From Apodospora peruviana (lineage: Eukaryota; Ascomycota; Sordariomycetes; Sordariales; Lasiosphaeriaceae), in the NCBI GenBank assembly GCA_033439685.1, contig JAUEDM010000004.1:4154001-4218000 (forward strand): 64,000 bases of DNA, in the 5' to 3' direction. Shown in pieces: positions 34,331 to 46,745 of this stretch. Every line of letters begins with the position of its first letter. Position 1 is the stretch's first letter. A model generated the notes under the pieces. It saw nothing but the letters and a program-made list of their open reading frames with translations, was not told the DNA's origin and searched no databases. The position numbers were made by a program, and so were the translations under genes.

Positions 34331-37300
34331 CGTGAGCTGTGGAAGCGTTCAACAAAGAAGTTGATGTCCAGTTGAAGATGTTTCAACGCGTCTTTTGCAT
34401 GGTTCCTGATAAAATCTCGTGGTGGTTGAGGCCAAACCACTCATCACCTCCTGTTCTTCATGTCGCTAGGCAAGACAGCTTCTATCATCACATCCACGCT
34501 CATAAAAAAATAAAAATACGATACACTATATCAACTCTAATGAGAGAGCAAGTTGTAAAGCCAGACGTAAACAAAACGATATAAAGACGAGAGCCCCTGT
34601 ATGAGTCACCTAGAGAACAAGACAATTATATGTTATGGTATTGTGATAACCTCCTGTATGAGACTCCCCGAGACATCGACTGAAATCTCCACATCTGTGT
34701 CAAGAACAAAGACCAGTCTAGACTGCTTCCTATATATTATTGTATATAAGTTTCGATCCCACAAGAATGGTTTCAGTGAGTTGATGTCGCTTGTCAATAT
34801 CCAAAATGTTTCCGAAAGACTCATGGGCAAAACGAGCGTCAATGACAGCTATAACATTCTCCAGTATTCAGTTCAAGACAAGACGTGATCCGAATTGATG
34901 CCCACAGCACACCATAGCTACCTACTCGAAACCAGAGAAAGAAAGTGCCCCCGAAGATCACATGTTTCTAGAAACCCACAATCACAGAAGTCCATGCCAT
35001 GCGATCAGACAATAGAGACAGACTGACTGAGTGACTGTTTCTCAGCTCTGAGATGTTTGAAGTTGCACTAACACTCGACCATATGGTCACAAAACGCAAC
35101 GCAATTACTACCTATCTAAACAACCCTCTTGTCGTCGAGCTGTAACTGGCTCCTCCGAATTATAGTATAATTTTGAGGCCGGAAGAAAGAGTTCAATGAC
35201 TCAAGTTCTCATGTCAGTTTCCGATATGTCTCCGCCTGAGGTATGGACGAATATAAAACCCGGCTGTGAGAATCAAGGGCGGAACAAAGAACAACATCAT
35301 GATTATCCCCGAGTAGCGACTCAAGTCGAGTTCACGCGCGATTCAAAATCGATGTTCAAACCCAGAACAGCTCCGCGGTTTGAGCCAAAGAGAAGACAAG
35401 CGGGCATAAAGGCTTATGTATAAGACGGCCACAGTTCCCAATTCCATGTTATGAGACCAGACAATAGAGACAGACGCTCAAAAAGCAAATCACCGTTCTT
35501 AGACCACACCAAACGACCTTTCCCAGTCACTGCTGAGATTATTTGATGTTCAACTAACACCACTTAATCGCAAGGATCATACCTATCTATCTACAGAAAA
35601 AGCCCACCCCCAAGTCATCGACCTCCGTCGTTCCCATCAGTGTACGTGCCTATATGCGACCCGAGGTAGAATAGGTAAGGTTCTCATTCCGATTCAAAGT
35701 CTGTGATTGTTTTCAGCGTCTTTATCCACCAGATAGCAGATATGTACCATTTCCTGAAATTCATCGCCTTTTATCCTTGCACAAATGGGGTAAATCCGCG
35801 CGTGTATGCGCATTTGCCGCAGCCCATCAGACTGACAGCTGACGTAGCGCTCTTTGAGTATGAAAGCTTACATGATCGACGGATACTGCGCCGCGGCTGA
35901 CTGGCCTTCTACAATGACATGCCAACATATGTAAATCTGTATGTACGAGTGCGGCAACACTCGGTTTACGAGTCAATTATCATACCTGTAACTGTAGATT
36001 CGGTGTAAATATCAACGCTGGGTTGTGGCGCATATCTGGAAGTCATACTTCATCGCTGATCATCGATCCAACATGCGAAACTCATGAGAGAGTATGAGAA
36101 CAGACGGAGGCAATGGCCGAGTCTTTCTGCCTGGGCCCACGCACTTGGATTGGTCGTTTTACAAATGTTTCTTGGGTCCTTAAGGTAAGCTGGGGTCTTC
36201 AACTCCAGTACTGTTTTGGAATGTCCTCGGTCTGTTGCTGTGGCTGATCAACACGAGCTCGCTCTGATGTAGCTTGACGTCGTGTTCTGGTCGGAGCCAT
36301 CCGAACTTCCGAAGAGCTTGATCCAGGCTAAATATAACAAGGGTAGCTTTCTGATAGGATTCAAACCTCGCTATCGATTGTTTGCTTTGCCCAGTCTTCC
36401 AGGCAGGAGCCGCAGTGGAGGGGGGCCGACTTCTTCGGACCAGAAGTTCGCTGCCGACGGCTTGCGGGGGATTGAAGCTAGGGTTTCGACTCCTCTTCAC
36501 ATTTTGGAGTTTGTTTGATCGTTTCGTCCCAACAAAAGACGGTTGGCATAATACAGTTTGTTTGTGTTTGAATGTGGAATTTGTTTTCAGTTTGTAATGA
36601 TGAGTTTGATCAGGAATCACCATGCCCTGGCCAATCAGTTGGTTGTTTCATATGAAATTGTCAAAAGACTTATGTTTCAAGGCTGATTGGGTGTCACTTT
36701 GACGTTTGGAAACATGTTTGCCAATAAGTGGGGGAGAAGTGGACTGTGGCTGGGTTGTTCCTGAGTGGGAAACAGGTGGCTCCTGCAGCCTTAGCCACAT
36801 CATCACATGGGCTGCAGGTGGCTTTGCAACGATTGTGGGGTCCAAATTGGGCCAAGATCCTCAGATGCACCCACGAACACGGTTTTGAGGGATGCGCGAC
36901 GAACCTTTTTCGTCCTTCCTTCCCACGAACTAACACGTCGGAGTGTTGTTTCTTCGTCCGCAGTCGCGTTCCTTACAGGCCCCCAATTGATGCCTGACTC
37001 AAAGAGTTTGTCTGGCAGCGCAAGGCATTGGCAATTCAGCAATCAGCATCTGAGGCCTCTTCGCTTCGTCGGCGTGGAATCCGACAAGTCTTCCATCCCT
37101 TTTCTACCGTCAGCGCTAAACCAACTTGAACCTCGCGGCGGCCCCACGCATCTCCAATAGGTGAGGATATGACGAATGCCTCGCATCTTCTGCCCCTCTT
37201 CAAAGACGGATTTGTTTTATCCCGTCAAGAGAACAAAAAGGGTCAACAAGTGGGTAGGCGTTGGAGTCAGCTCGACAGTGCCCTGCCCGCTCCGCCTGCC

Positions 37301-38521
37301 CCTCCCCGATGATGTGTTTGTTTGCCTCTGACGCGACAGAATACGAATGGACGAGAGCTCGGCTGGCTGGAGGCAAATTCAGGGACACAAGCTCCCTTTA
37401 TTATCCGTCCTAGGCGCTCCCCCTCTCCTTATTCGCACACCAATCACCCATGGCAGCCGATTAGCTTCTGGTGGAAACGCCTTACCCGTCTGTCCGACGG
37501 TACCTTGCATGCCGGCATTGTGTCGGTCGCCATGTGTATCGTCTCCGGGGACCACTGACCAGCGAGCATGAGGGGTCGTCGTCAATCCGGCGATAAGACT
37601 CTCACTCCAAACCTCACCGTATGCTGGGGTGTTGAAGATCGACGCGCTGTTGCGGCGGGCGGCCTTCGTGGCCCGCACGTGCCGGGGGGATCCACGGTTT
37701 CAGGAAAGAATAGCAACATTTCCCGACTCAGCACTGCTCAGGTATGGGAAATGGAAGAAATTTCTTTGTTCCCTTGCTCCTTCATCTGCTGGCCGGCGGC
37801 GGCCCAATCTCACAGGCGCACGAGACACCCCTCTCGGGAATTTGTGGCAATGCGGTCGCGCAGTGTGGCCGTTGGTGGGCTCAGGTCCAAGAAAAAACTG
37901 AGACATTGACATGCTGTGCGGCACCAATCCAGCACGCCACTGGTGGGCCAAACAATGTGGTGTGTAGCGCCGCCATCCGATACATGACCGCCCCTCAGTT
38001 CTGTAAGCGCCAACTGGACCACCAGCCAACCAGTCGCCAGCCTATCAGAACGCCCCCTGCTGCAACCTCACCGCGGGCTGCTGTGCGCCAGTAGGTCAGC
38101 ACTTCTCAGCTCGTCTTCAGAATCAGAGAGATGCACTGCAGCACCAGAGAGACCTTTGCTTGGCCCTGGGCTGCTGCACACACACATACCCGTGGACACT
38201 CCATACAGCCTACGGTAATAGAGGAGGTCCCGAGACCCAAACAAGGCCAAAGGTAATAAAAGATGGTATAGTCTGCCGTCCGCGCCGTAGCTTTGTCACT
38301 GGCTTCTCCTTCTGTTCCGTTCCGTCATGTTTAATGCTTCCTCGACGTCCCGTTTCCTTTGTCTCCGGGTCACGGGTTGTTGGTGTCGTTGTTTGTGCTC
38401 GGCGCCGCCAACATTCTTGTTGACGCCTGTCTCTTTTTAATATTACACCCCATGGTATGAAACACCCATACCGCCTGTCATCCTTTTCGTCGCCATCATC
38501 TTGGTCGTCCTTGCTGGAAGT
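34331..38521. other. 4.2-kb gene-poor region
   Basis: No supported gene on either strand. Short open frames (for example minus 34633-34842 and minus 36180-36623) have no recognisable domains. The first kilobase is AT-rich. It contains the diverged duplication listed next. Confidence 0.5.
34990..35600 (+). repeat. diverged tandem duplication
   Basis: CAGACAATAGAGACAGAC occurs at 35006-35023 and again at 35458-35475. Before each copy stands TCCATG with a few further matches. After each comes a CTGAGAT…TTGA…TTC/GCACTAACAC segment (about 35046 and 35531), then ACCTATCTA (about 35109 and 35582). Order is conserved, but spacing differs by about 30 bases. This is an old duplication with a period of about 450-480 bases. 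Confidence 0.55.
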
Positions 38522-40229
38522 ATGAGGACGCTGGGAAGCATGCTGGCTGAGACGTATGCCTCGTGGCTTCGCTCTGTCTCTACGTGCTGCGGCTTTGATG
38601 AGAAGCCTCATCAGGGTAAGTTGACCTCCCGGGCTTCATTAATTTCAGTGATACTAAGCCTGTCAGACTCGGAGAAGCCCGTTCTCATCCTCCGGGACCA
38701 GCCTGTGTTTATATCACCACCATCCGCAGAGCCGATATGGTATGGTGAGCAGAACTATGAGAGGGAAAGGGGGAGGTCATTCGGGCAGCGGTCGGCGAGC
38801 AGGAGTAGCAACAGATCAAAAAGGCGGTGGTTATCGAGATCAACATCACGCAGGCCGCAGATATCAAACCCATCCAACTTCCGCCATCTCCAGTCCGACT
38901 CGTTCCAATCATATCAAGGAGAAGGGCAACCACGTCAACGACCGGTCTCGTTCCGGCCGCTTCAGCTGAGCATCTACCAACCTGATAACCGTCTATCGTC
39001 ACTATTACCATACTTCGATCCAAATGCCGGGCGCGAGATGGTCACTCCGCCTCCTCCCGCGCATACTGCTGGGAGTAGTAGACAGTGGGACGACAGCAGC
39101 GCAACACTTACCAACGACAGGAGCTACTCGTCCATGTCGTTCCATATTCCCCGCAAGCATGTCCGCGAGGGATCCAACTTTTCACAGGGAAGTCCCATCA
39201 CGCCGCCGACGATTCCGCCCAAATCCAGGGCTCGTGCCTACACCACGCCTAACCCGGAACCGCTGGTCGAGCGTATTGCGAGTGCCATGCTCGAGAAGGA
39301 GAGGCTGCAGGCTGAGATCGATTCGGTTATCGAGCGTCAGAGCCTATATATCAGCAGTCGGCCGTCGACTGCCTACGGCTTAGCAGGTGAATACCTACTC
39401 CTCTCCTATATTCAAGATATAGTATTTAACAATGCCGCAAACAGACCTCGAACCAATGCCTTCCATACCCGCCATTCCAGCAGCAGCTCCCTCCTTCGCC
39501 GAGCGCGCCAGTCTCGATGACCGGCCGCGCACCGCACCCTCCCAATCGACGTCGCAGATGATGCAAGAAAAGACGCTCGCCCTCCAAGTCGCGGCGTTCA
39601 ACTCCCACCCGCCACAACTCTCGTACAGCCGCGTTCGCATAGAGGGCTCACCGACCAAAGAATTCCGCGACGACGCCTCCTTCGACCGGCCCCTTGCGCC
39701 TCCTCTTCCACTCGTCCTCCGACCACCCCTTCGCAAAAAGAAATCCTTCTCAAGGGTATCGAACTGGCTTTTTCCGGCAGAAGCAGACGATGTATTCCAG
39801 TCGCAGCGCCAAAGACGAGATATTAACCTCGCCGACCCCGTGACGAACCTACCGAAACCTATGAAGAATGGGGAGGGGTATTACCAGTGCGTTGCGCCGC
39901 CGAATCGGGTTGACGGTGGTGTCTTTAGGTCGGATACGGTTTCTAGCCTGACGACGAGTGAGAGTCTCTCTGCCTGGGAGACCGATGAGGATGATGAGGA
40001 GGAGGACGAGGAGGAAAGAGGAACGATGCCGACGACTTGCCAGAGTCCGGGGAGTAGTCCTGTTATTCAGAACACGCCGAAGCATACGCCTACCATTCAA
40101 CGGACGGCGACGTTTGGGAAGGGGGGGAGTAGTGTTGGGGATGGAGTTGGAGTGAAGCCTGTGGAGGGGTTACTTGGTGTTGCTATTGGGAATGGGCCGC
40201 GGCCGCAGAGTGTGGGTGTTGCGTTCTGA
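38522..40229 (+). CDS. hypothetical, largely disordered Ser/Pro-rich protein
   Basis: Exons 38522-38615, 38667-39386 and 39445-40229 give 532 residues. I do not recognise the family. The N-terminus (MRTLGSMLAETYASWLRSV) is amphipathic. A Ser/Arg-rich block (SASRSSNRSKRRWLSRSTS) follows. A predicted helix, EPLVERIASAMLEKERLQAE, may be coiled coil; it is followed by a Pro-rich section, the basic RKKKSFSRVSNWLFPAEA, and an acidic run (ETDEDDEEEDEEE). The first intron uses acceptor CCTGTCAG after branch ATACTAAG; an upstream acceptor (ATTTCAG) would add a few residues in frame. Interspersed helices in disorder suggest a scaffold or regulatory role, but no function can be stated. Confidence 0.75.
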
Positions 40230-41339
40230 AAGATGATGAGGAGGGGAGGGTAATTATTGTAGTTTTATTAGCATACTGGCATACCCACGACGTGGGCTGT
40301 ACGATTCTTTGGTTTGAGACCATTACTTCATGTACTTTACGACTTACTACCTTAGCTCTAGCTGGCATTTGCATCTAGATGGAGGATTTCGGGGGGATTA
40401 GGTCGGATAGGGAGAATGGGTTTGGGATGGGACTGCGTACGGTATTCAAGCAAACTGGTGGCTTTGACTTGAAGGGGAGGGAGGGCATTTGTGGATTTTT
40501 TTTTTTTTTTGGTTATGAACCTTGATACCATTTTGCAAATGAACGATATGGCATTTCTACCATAATCATCTTCTATGTCCTAGTTTACGTGACATTTGCT
40601 ACCGATAATGCGACATGTTCGACAGGTATCAGTGAACATGAAGCCCAAAGTTTTACGGTGTTCCGACTTGCAGTGACTGAAATGGAATCCAGCACGAGGA
40701 TTAGATCAAGATGACGGAGATGTAATTGCGTGAATGCTGCTAAAGCCAAATGACATGCGGGCGCATCGATATCACGTTAAAGTGGTTTGTGTGTACTTAT
40801 AAGCGCCTGTCTTGAGTTGGGAAGCTACCTACCTATCTTAGGTATTCCCGGCCCGCTCGCTTCATATATTCCGTACTCTCCGTACTCAAATTCAACCCTC
40901 GAAGCCCACCAACTCGTATTGGTCTGCCCTCGATGGCGAACTTCCATGACGAGATAACGTCGAAGCAAGAGTTGCAAACGTCGCTGAGAACGATTATGCG
41001 TCCAAGCCGCTCAGTGCACTCACTAGGTAAGGTATGCGGCTCTCGTTGGCGAGAAGACACCTGTGAGTGGGGTGGGAGCGCGAGAATGCCTGGAAAAGGT
41101 CAATGGCAGTCGGAGTCGTAGCGATACCCGGTCCAGTTCCACCATTAACCGATCATCATATCATGCCGTCCTAGCTCTTACCGTCCTGGCGTTCCTCATT
41201 AACTTTAACCAACACTACTAGCTGGTCTGAGCTCGCTGAGATAACCCACTTATAGTTCCACAGAGTTGGTACTGGCTAGATCTAACCTGGAGACTCAGTG
41301 AGTTTCCCCTTCACCACTGTACAAGTTAATGAGATCACC
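40230..41339. other. intergenic region, no gene seen
   Basis: Contains a 13-base T run (40498-40511) and short unrecognised open frames only. Confidence 0.5.
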
Positions 41340-41490
41340 AATGTCCCCCGTAGGTTCGCCAATGTGCATTTTCCATGACTTGTTGTACTCACCCCTCCTT
41401 GCCACAAGCTCTCCGTGGTTGCCGTCTTCCATGATCTTACCGTTTTTACCTAACACGAAAATTCGACGTCGTGCCCATATTAAAAAGTTA
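41340..41490 (-). pseudogene. relic of an ABC-transporter nucleotide-binding domain C-terminus
   Basis: A minus-strand stretch reads RRRIFVLGKNGKIMEDGNH, then GELVARRGEYNKSWKMHIG. This matches the tail that follows the H-loop in ABC exporters, of the type D-x-I-x-V-L-x-x-G-x-I-x-E-x-G-x-H-x-E-L. Upstream residues do not continue into an H-loop, D-loop, signature or Walker motifs, and no transmembrane domain is present. Only about 40-45 codons of the original gene remain, so it is a fragment. The identification rests on this one conserved tail. Confidence 0.5.
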
Positions 41491-41995
41491 AATGAAGCCA
41501 AGAAAGTCAAGGCCGTGAGAAGAGAGGGTACGAGTTTGTGATGGTTGGGATATTTCGGCAGCTGGCTGTGATAATGGGGTTTGCATTCGGAATTTGTTCG
41601 AAATGCGCAGCTAATGCTGTAGATGTCAAGACTTCCGTAGTCACAACTGATGTTCAAGGTGCACCGTCACGCGTGCGCCTCTTGGCCAGATTCTGCTTCT
41701 TAGGCAATTGAAGTTAGGGGACTACAAGCCCTCCTATTCCTCTTGGACTGGGTGACGCTTGGTGTGCTGAAGCTTGTTGTGCAGCTTGTCGTGAAGCTCA
41801 TGCCCGCCCCCCCCCCCCGGCGCCAAGAGACGCAGACTCCTGACTGTGGTCTTCGTCCTCGGCGTAAAAATACTGGGAAAGCGGAGCGCCTTCGTCAACG
41901 TGCCGGGATGTGGCAATGGCCTCGGTGGCAACGGCCACCGATGATGCATACTCCTCCCAGTCCACAAACTCGTCAGAACCGGTGTCTCCGTACTG

Positions 41996-43312
41996 CTAAG
42001 CCTCTGCCTCTGGTTCATCAACTGATAGGGCATCAGGCTGGCGTGCCCTTCCATTCGCCTGCCGAATGAACCTGTTGCGATGTCGCTGTGCCAAATCCCT
42101 TGCATTCCTGAATGCTCCAATGCCCTGTACACAGATCTCACGGTCACTTGTCAGAGCATAGGCTTTGACTTGCGACATGTGGTATTCCGGCCGTCCTTCC
42201 GGGTTGGTTGGCTCTGTGACGTGGTGGGCATACAGCTGGAGCGTGCCCGTCCCGGCGTGGTAGGTCGAGCTGTAGGAGTAAGCATTGCCGTCGTACGCGG
42301 CCTCCTCCTCGCCATAGCTCTGCAGGCTGTGCATGGCGCGGGCTCCATAAGCTCCATCGTAGCAAGCCTGGCGCCGCACCACATCAGCACCACCCCGAGG
42401 AGCCTTGGCATCCAGGAAGAAATTGGGTGCCACCGGAACATTGGCGTGCTTTATGGAGGCAATCATCTGGCTCAGATCCTCTCTCACGGACTTGTCGACA
42501 TCAGCCGGCAGAGCTCCGTCGAAGAAATCCGGTACCGCGTTGACCGTGAGACCCTCTGTGAGGGATTTGAAGTTGGTAAATGGGAGATTGCCGTCGTTCG
42601 GAATGCTGGCGTCGCCGGTAATAATGAGAATCACGTTGCACATGATGGTGCCCTCTGACTTGGTGTTATTCTTCCTCCTGAAGTCTCGGAACGCCGAGGC
42701 AGGAAACCGCGATTGTGAAAGCGAGGCTCTGGCCGCTAAGAGCTCCAAACGTGCTTCGTCCATGTTTCCAGGTTCAGGGGTCTGGCGATCATTTGAATAT
42801 TCGTATCCTTCAGGGGAGACATTGTAGTCAATCACATGTTGGTCGAAAATGTCGTCGTATGCAGATGATCTTCTGGCCTTAGAGGATACCGTTGTTGCCT
42901 TTGTTGACTTCGTACGTCGGCTGGAATCGGAGGCGCGGCTGGAAGACATATTGAGCCTGTCGTCTCTCGGTTCGGGGTACTAATGGCAATTAGTCAATCA
43001 TCACGTTCAGCTCTATGCGGCTTTACCCCTCGAAGATGACGGAGATCTGGACCACCGCGTCTTGCAACCCGGGCAAGATCGGTTGTGTACACTGCGGGTG
43101 TTGGAGCTTCGGCGTAGGTCGAGCGTCGTTCCGCCGGTCAAGTTCTCGCAATGCACGAGGAGTGAGCCAGACCTTGGACAGGTTGTCCCAAAACTCCAGA
43201 GCAAAGTTGGAGAACTGTGGGCTCTGCGTTCTGGTCTGAGCTTCTTACTAGGACGGTGTTCTTGCCGAGGATCGTCTACGCGCGGTCTTTTTCGATTCTG
43301 CTGTATCGCCAT
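41996..43312 (-). pseudogene. decayed member of an expanded fungal family (probably DUF7924)
   Basis: Family landmarks appear in the right order but in three frames. The N-terminal frame from ATG 43312 has a basic RKRPRVDD-type start. A second frame carries EFWDNLSKVWLTPRALREL. A third frame carries DLARVARRGGPDLRHLRG and ends at a good intron (42980-43026, branch TGACTAAT). The next exon resumes in phase with YPEPRDD and stays open to 41996. It includes AYDDIFDQHVIDYNVSPEGY, PNFFLDAKAPRGGADVVRRQ and YDGAYGARAMHSLQSYG. Frame changes are needed near 43225-43205 and 43130-43110. A TAG at 41996 cuts off about 65 further open, acidic codons. The D-A-K motif could belong to a nuclease-like fold (inference). 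The C-terminal 317 codons could still be expressed from ATG 42949. Confidence 0.7.
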
Positions 43313-44072
43313 GAGCGCCCATTGTAGAGAATCAAAACCAGGAAGGGGGCAGGGAGGATATAGGATATAGAGGATATAGAGGTCGTGGTCGACGGCTGAA
43401 ATGGGTCGCAATAAGGAAAAAAACTCCGTTACAGAACGGGACACCTCCGTTTCAAGTAACGGTGTGCATGGCTGTGACAGTTGGTTCATGATAGGACAAA
43501 GGGTTCTATTTGCTGAAATCCAGTCCTCAACCCCTTAATCCGAACTACATAGTAAGATGTGTGACCGCCAGACTAGTAGTTGGGTCGGTGACGACCAGCG
43601 AATCCCTGGTGTTGTACGGATCCATATGTTTTTTTTCTCCATTTTTTATACGGGTTAGTTGTGGCCCATTGTTGAAGATCTGGGGGCGGGTCTCGGCTCC
43701 TCGGCAGGGTGAGTGGGGCACACCCCGGGATCTTGGAAGCCAAGACAATGTACGTTCCGTAGGTAGTTAATCTTCTTGGTGGGATGTTGGCCAGGCACGA
43801 AGGACAGGGGTGACTCGATCTTTCAAGTTCCCCTGGGCCCTAAGACATCAACACGTGGGTAAAGGTGGCCGTTGGTGCGCGTGTCTGAACGACAACGACG
43901 TCAACTGCAACACGATTATCAGTCGTTCGCTTCGCGTCGGGTGTCCTGCATCGTGGTCGTACAATTTGCCTTCAATTTTGACCGTTCAAGACCCCGCTCA
44001 CGGCTCAGATATGCTGCTCTCTTGAATTCCTAACCGACATACCTTTTTTTCTTTTTCTTTTTTTTGCACGAG
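43313..44072. other. intergenic region, promoter of histidine acid phosphatase
   Basis: No gene seen. A T-rich run (44046-44065) lies immediately upstream of the phosphatase start. Confidence 0.5.
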
Positions 44073-45801
44073 ATGAATTTCTGGTCAAGCAGCTCCGGTC
44101 CTAATTTGGGCAGGATGTCGGACCGGTTTATCAGCCAGCGTGTCTACTCGGCGCGGGCCTGGCGTCTAGGCTCGTATCGGCACTACAGCCGCCTCAACGC
44201 GGCCGGCCAGCCAGCCCCTCAGTCAGAAGGTTTCTGGCTAGAGAGAAATAGATCTCTTCTCAAAAGCCTCCTGGTCGCCACGCTCCTGGCCGTGCTTACA
44301 TATGCGGTTGTGGCCATTTCGTAAGTTACTACCCTTTCGCCGACGCGAACTAGTTAAGGTAACTAATACCGCCGAACAAAGAAAACATGTCAACTCACGA
44401 CCGTCATCCCCCTCGCCATCAGGGCTACAGCCTTCTCTAGACCCGGGCGGCTGCAGCAGGCCCGAGAATGGCTTCCAATGCAATTCCAGCACCTCGCACT
44501 GGTGGGGCCAGTACTCGCCCTACTTCACCGTGCCGTCTGAGATTGACTCTTCAGTCCCGGAGGAGGAGTGCGAGTTAACGTTCGCACAAGTCCTCTCCCG
44601 GCACGGAGCACGCAATCCCACCGCCGGCAAGTCTGCTTTCTACACGGATCTTATCGACCGGCTCCATCGCACGACGACCAGCTACGGCCCAGACCCCGAG
44701 TTTTTGTTTCTGAAGGACTACGTGTACAGGCTGGGAGCGGACCAGTTGACCCCGTTCGGGCAGCAGGAAATGGTCGATTCAGGGACTAAGTTCTACCGGC
44801 GGTACCGCTCGCTCATCAGCAGTAATGGGGAGCAGCCGTTCATCCGGGCGTCAGACCAAGATAGGGTCGTCATGTCTGCGCGGAATTTCACGCAAGGGTA
44901 TCACGCTGCGTTGGTCGCGGACGGCGGCAGCCCACATCACGGTGGTGATCTACCCTACAAAATCTTGACTATCTCCGAATCAGCAGACGCCAACAACACG
45001 ATGCATCACGGGCTCTGCACGGCGTTCGAGTCCTCAGTAACCGGTTCCGCGGCGCAGGCGACCTTCGCATCTACCTTCACTCCACGGTTAATCTCGCGCC
45101 TTGAACCCCAACTCCGTGGGTTTACGTTTGTGTCGTCAGTGGACGTGATCGCGCTAATGGACCTCTGCGCGTTCGAGACGGTCAACATCGACCCGTCGTC
45201 CATCGGACGCAGCAAACTCTCGCCGTTCTGTAATCTGTTCAGCGAAAACGATTGGAAATACTACGATTACTACCAAACTTTAGGGAAATGGTACGGTTAC
45301 GGACCGGGAAACGAGTTAGGGCCTACGCAGGGGGTCGGGTACGTCAATGAGTTGATTGCACGGATGACCGGACGACCGGTAGATGACAAGACGAGCACCA
45401 ATTCTACGCTTGACCACAGTAATGGGACTTTTCCCTTGGATAGAAAGGTGTATGCGGATTTTAGTCACGATAATGATATGACTAGTATATTGGGGGCGTT
45501 GGGACTGTATGGGGGTGTTGACAAAGAACGGGTGTCGAATACCAGCCGGGTGGATGTGAGAGATATGGATGGGTTTAGTGCTGCTTGGACGGTGCCGTTT
45601 GCGGGACGGGTCTACTTTGAGAAGATGAGGTGTCAAGGGAGGGAGATGGATGAAGAGTTGGTGAGGGTGCTAGTTAATGATCGGGTTGTGAGGCTGAGAG
45701 GGTGCGAGGCGGATGAACAGGGGCGGTGTGCGTTGGATAAGTGGGTGGAGAGTTTGGATTTTGCGAGGAAAGGTGGATTGTGGGATAGGTGTTTTGTTTG
45801 A
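44073..45801 (+). CDS. membrane-anchored histidine acid phosphatase (phytase-like)
   Basis: Removes phosphate from phytate or other phosphomonoesters. Exons 44073-44320 and 44382-45801 give 555 residues. Clade-2 histidine phosphatase motifs are intact: the RHGARNP loop with nucleophile His157 and the distal catalytic HD pair (His445-Asp446 in DFSHDNDM). SARNFTQGYH and CSRPENGFQC are typical of fungal phytases. Instead of a cleavable signal there is a 60-residue Arg/Ser-rich N-terminus followed by one membrane span (LLKSLLVATLLAVLTYAVVA), giving type II topology with the enzyme in the lumen or outside. Acceptor choice follows phase (AAAG at 44381); the stronger-looking CAG at 44422 breaks the frame. 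Several NxS/T sites are present. Substrate preference is not determined. Confidence 0.9.
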
Positions 45802-46370
45802 TTGATGGATGGTATGACGATGTTGTTTAGGTTGGGGAATGTGATACCCTTGAATTTTTGTTATTTTGGTGTGGGAGAGGTGGATTGAATTTTCACATTT
45901 TGTTTTGGAAGGGAAAGAGAAGAAAAAAATTGAGGGCATCTGATGAGCGGGATAATTAGGTAGGAACCTAGTGGTCAGGCATATCTTCATTGGCATTGAA
46001 ATTCATATTGAAGCAAGGTACCTTATACTGATCGTAGCCACGGCTTAGGTGTCTCAGGGACTATGGGTATAACGAAACGGTTAGAATCTAGAATCTGAGA
46101 GGTATAAACCATGTCTTGAGATAGAAACCAAGAGCCCTTCAATACCTGAACCATCGAAGATCCCCGGAGCGGCGGAGCGGCGGAGCGTACGGGAAAAGAC
46201 GTGCGGTTCTGTTCCGCACTCTCCGTATTCGACAAAGACTTGGCAGTGGCTTATGACGCCCCTTACCAACAGACTCTCGCCTTATCCGGCAGGTAGAGTT
46301 TAGTAACCTTTACGCAGTTGATTTCTGCTACCAATGGTCTCAAGGCGCAGAAGTCCTGGAATTTTTGGAT
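45802..46370. other. left flank of the Crypton
   Basis: 3' flank of the phosphatase gene. A direct GGAGCGGC triplication lies at 46165-46186. No gene seen. Confidence 0.5.
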
Positions 46371-46390
46371 GAATATTGGTATACACGGCG
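46371..46390 (+). repeat. left imperfect terminal inverted repeat of Crypton
   Basis: GAATATTGGTATACACGGCG aligns, with small gaps, to the complement of 49304-49327. It is a candidate left boundary and recombinase recognition site; no target duplication could be fixed. Confidence 0.4.
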
Positions 46391-46745
46391 CCGCTGAGCC
46401 GAAATCAGCCGCTCGCTGATCGGAGCCCCGCATTAAACCCTAACCTGTAAACTCGCCGCCGGCGAAATCCGCGAATATCTACGGTGGTTCTGGTGTGGCC
46501 GCCGTGCTTATTTCTGTATATCTACGTCGCCGGCTGATTCGGCCGCTGATTCGCCGCGGCCCCCGGAGCCTCCACTATAATACAGGGCGCTAATGCGCCG
46601 TGGCCACACCACTACAGCGGGGCCGGCGCCGTAAGCAACCGCTAGTCGCGCCTTTCAGGGAGTCTGCGCCCCCCCGCTCCGCTCCAACTCTCCGTCCCCA
46701 ACCTTCTCTTCTTTCCGGTACCGTAGGCCGGGCTTCCTTTACGCT

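Noticed and set aside
34633..34842. Minus-strand frame reading LVFVLDTDVEISVDVSGS
   Set aside because: Looks protein-like for a short stretch but does not extend in either direction and matches no family I know.
36180..36623. 147-codon minus-strand frame
   Set aside because: No domain, no start context and low-complexity-free random composition in a gene-poor region.
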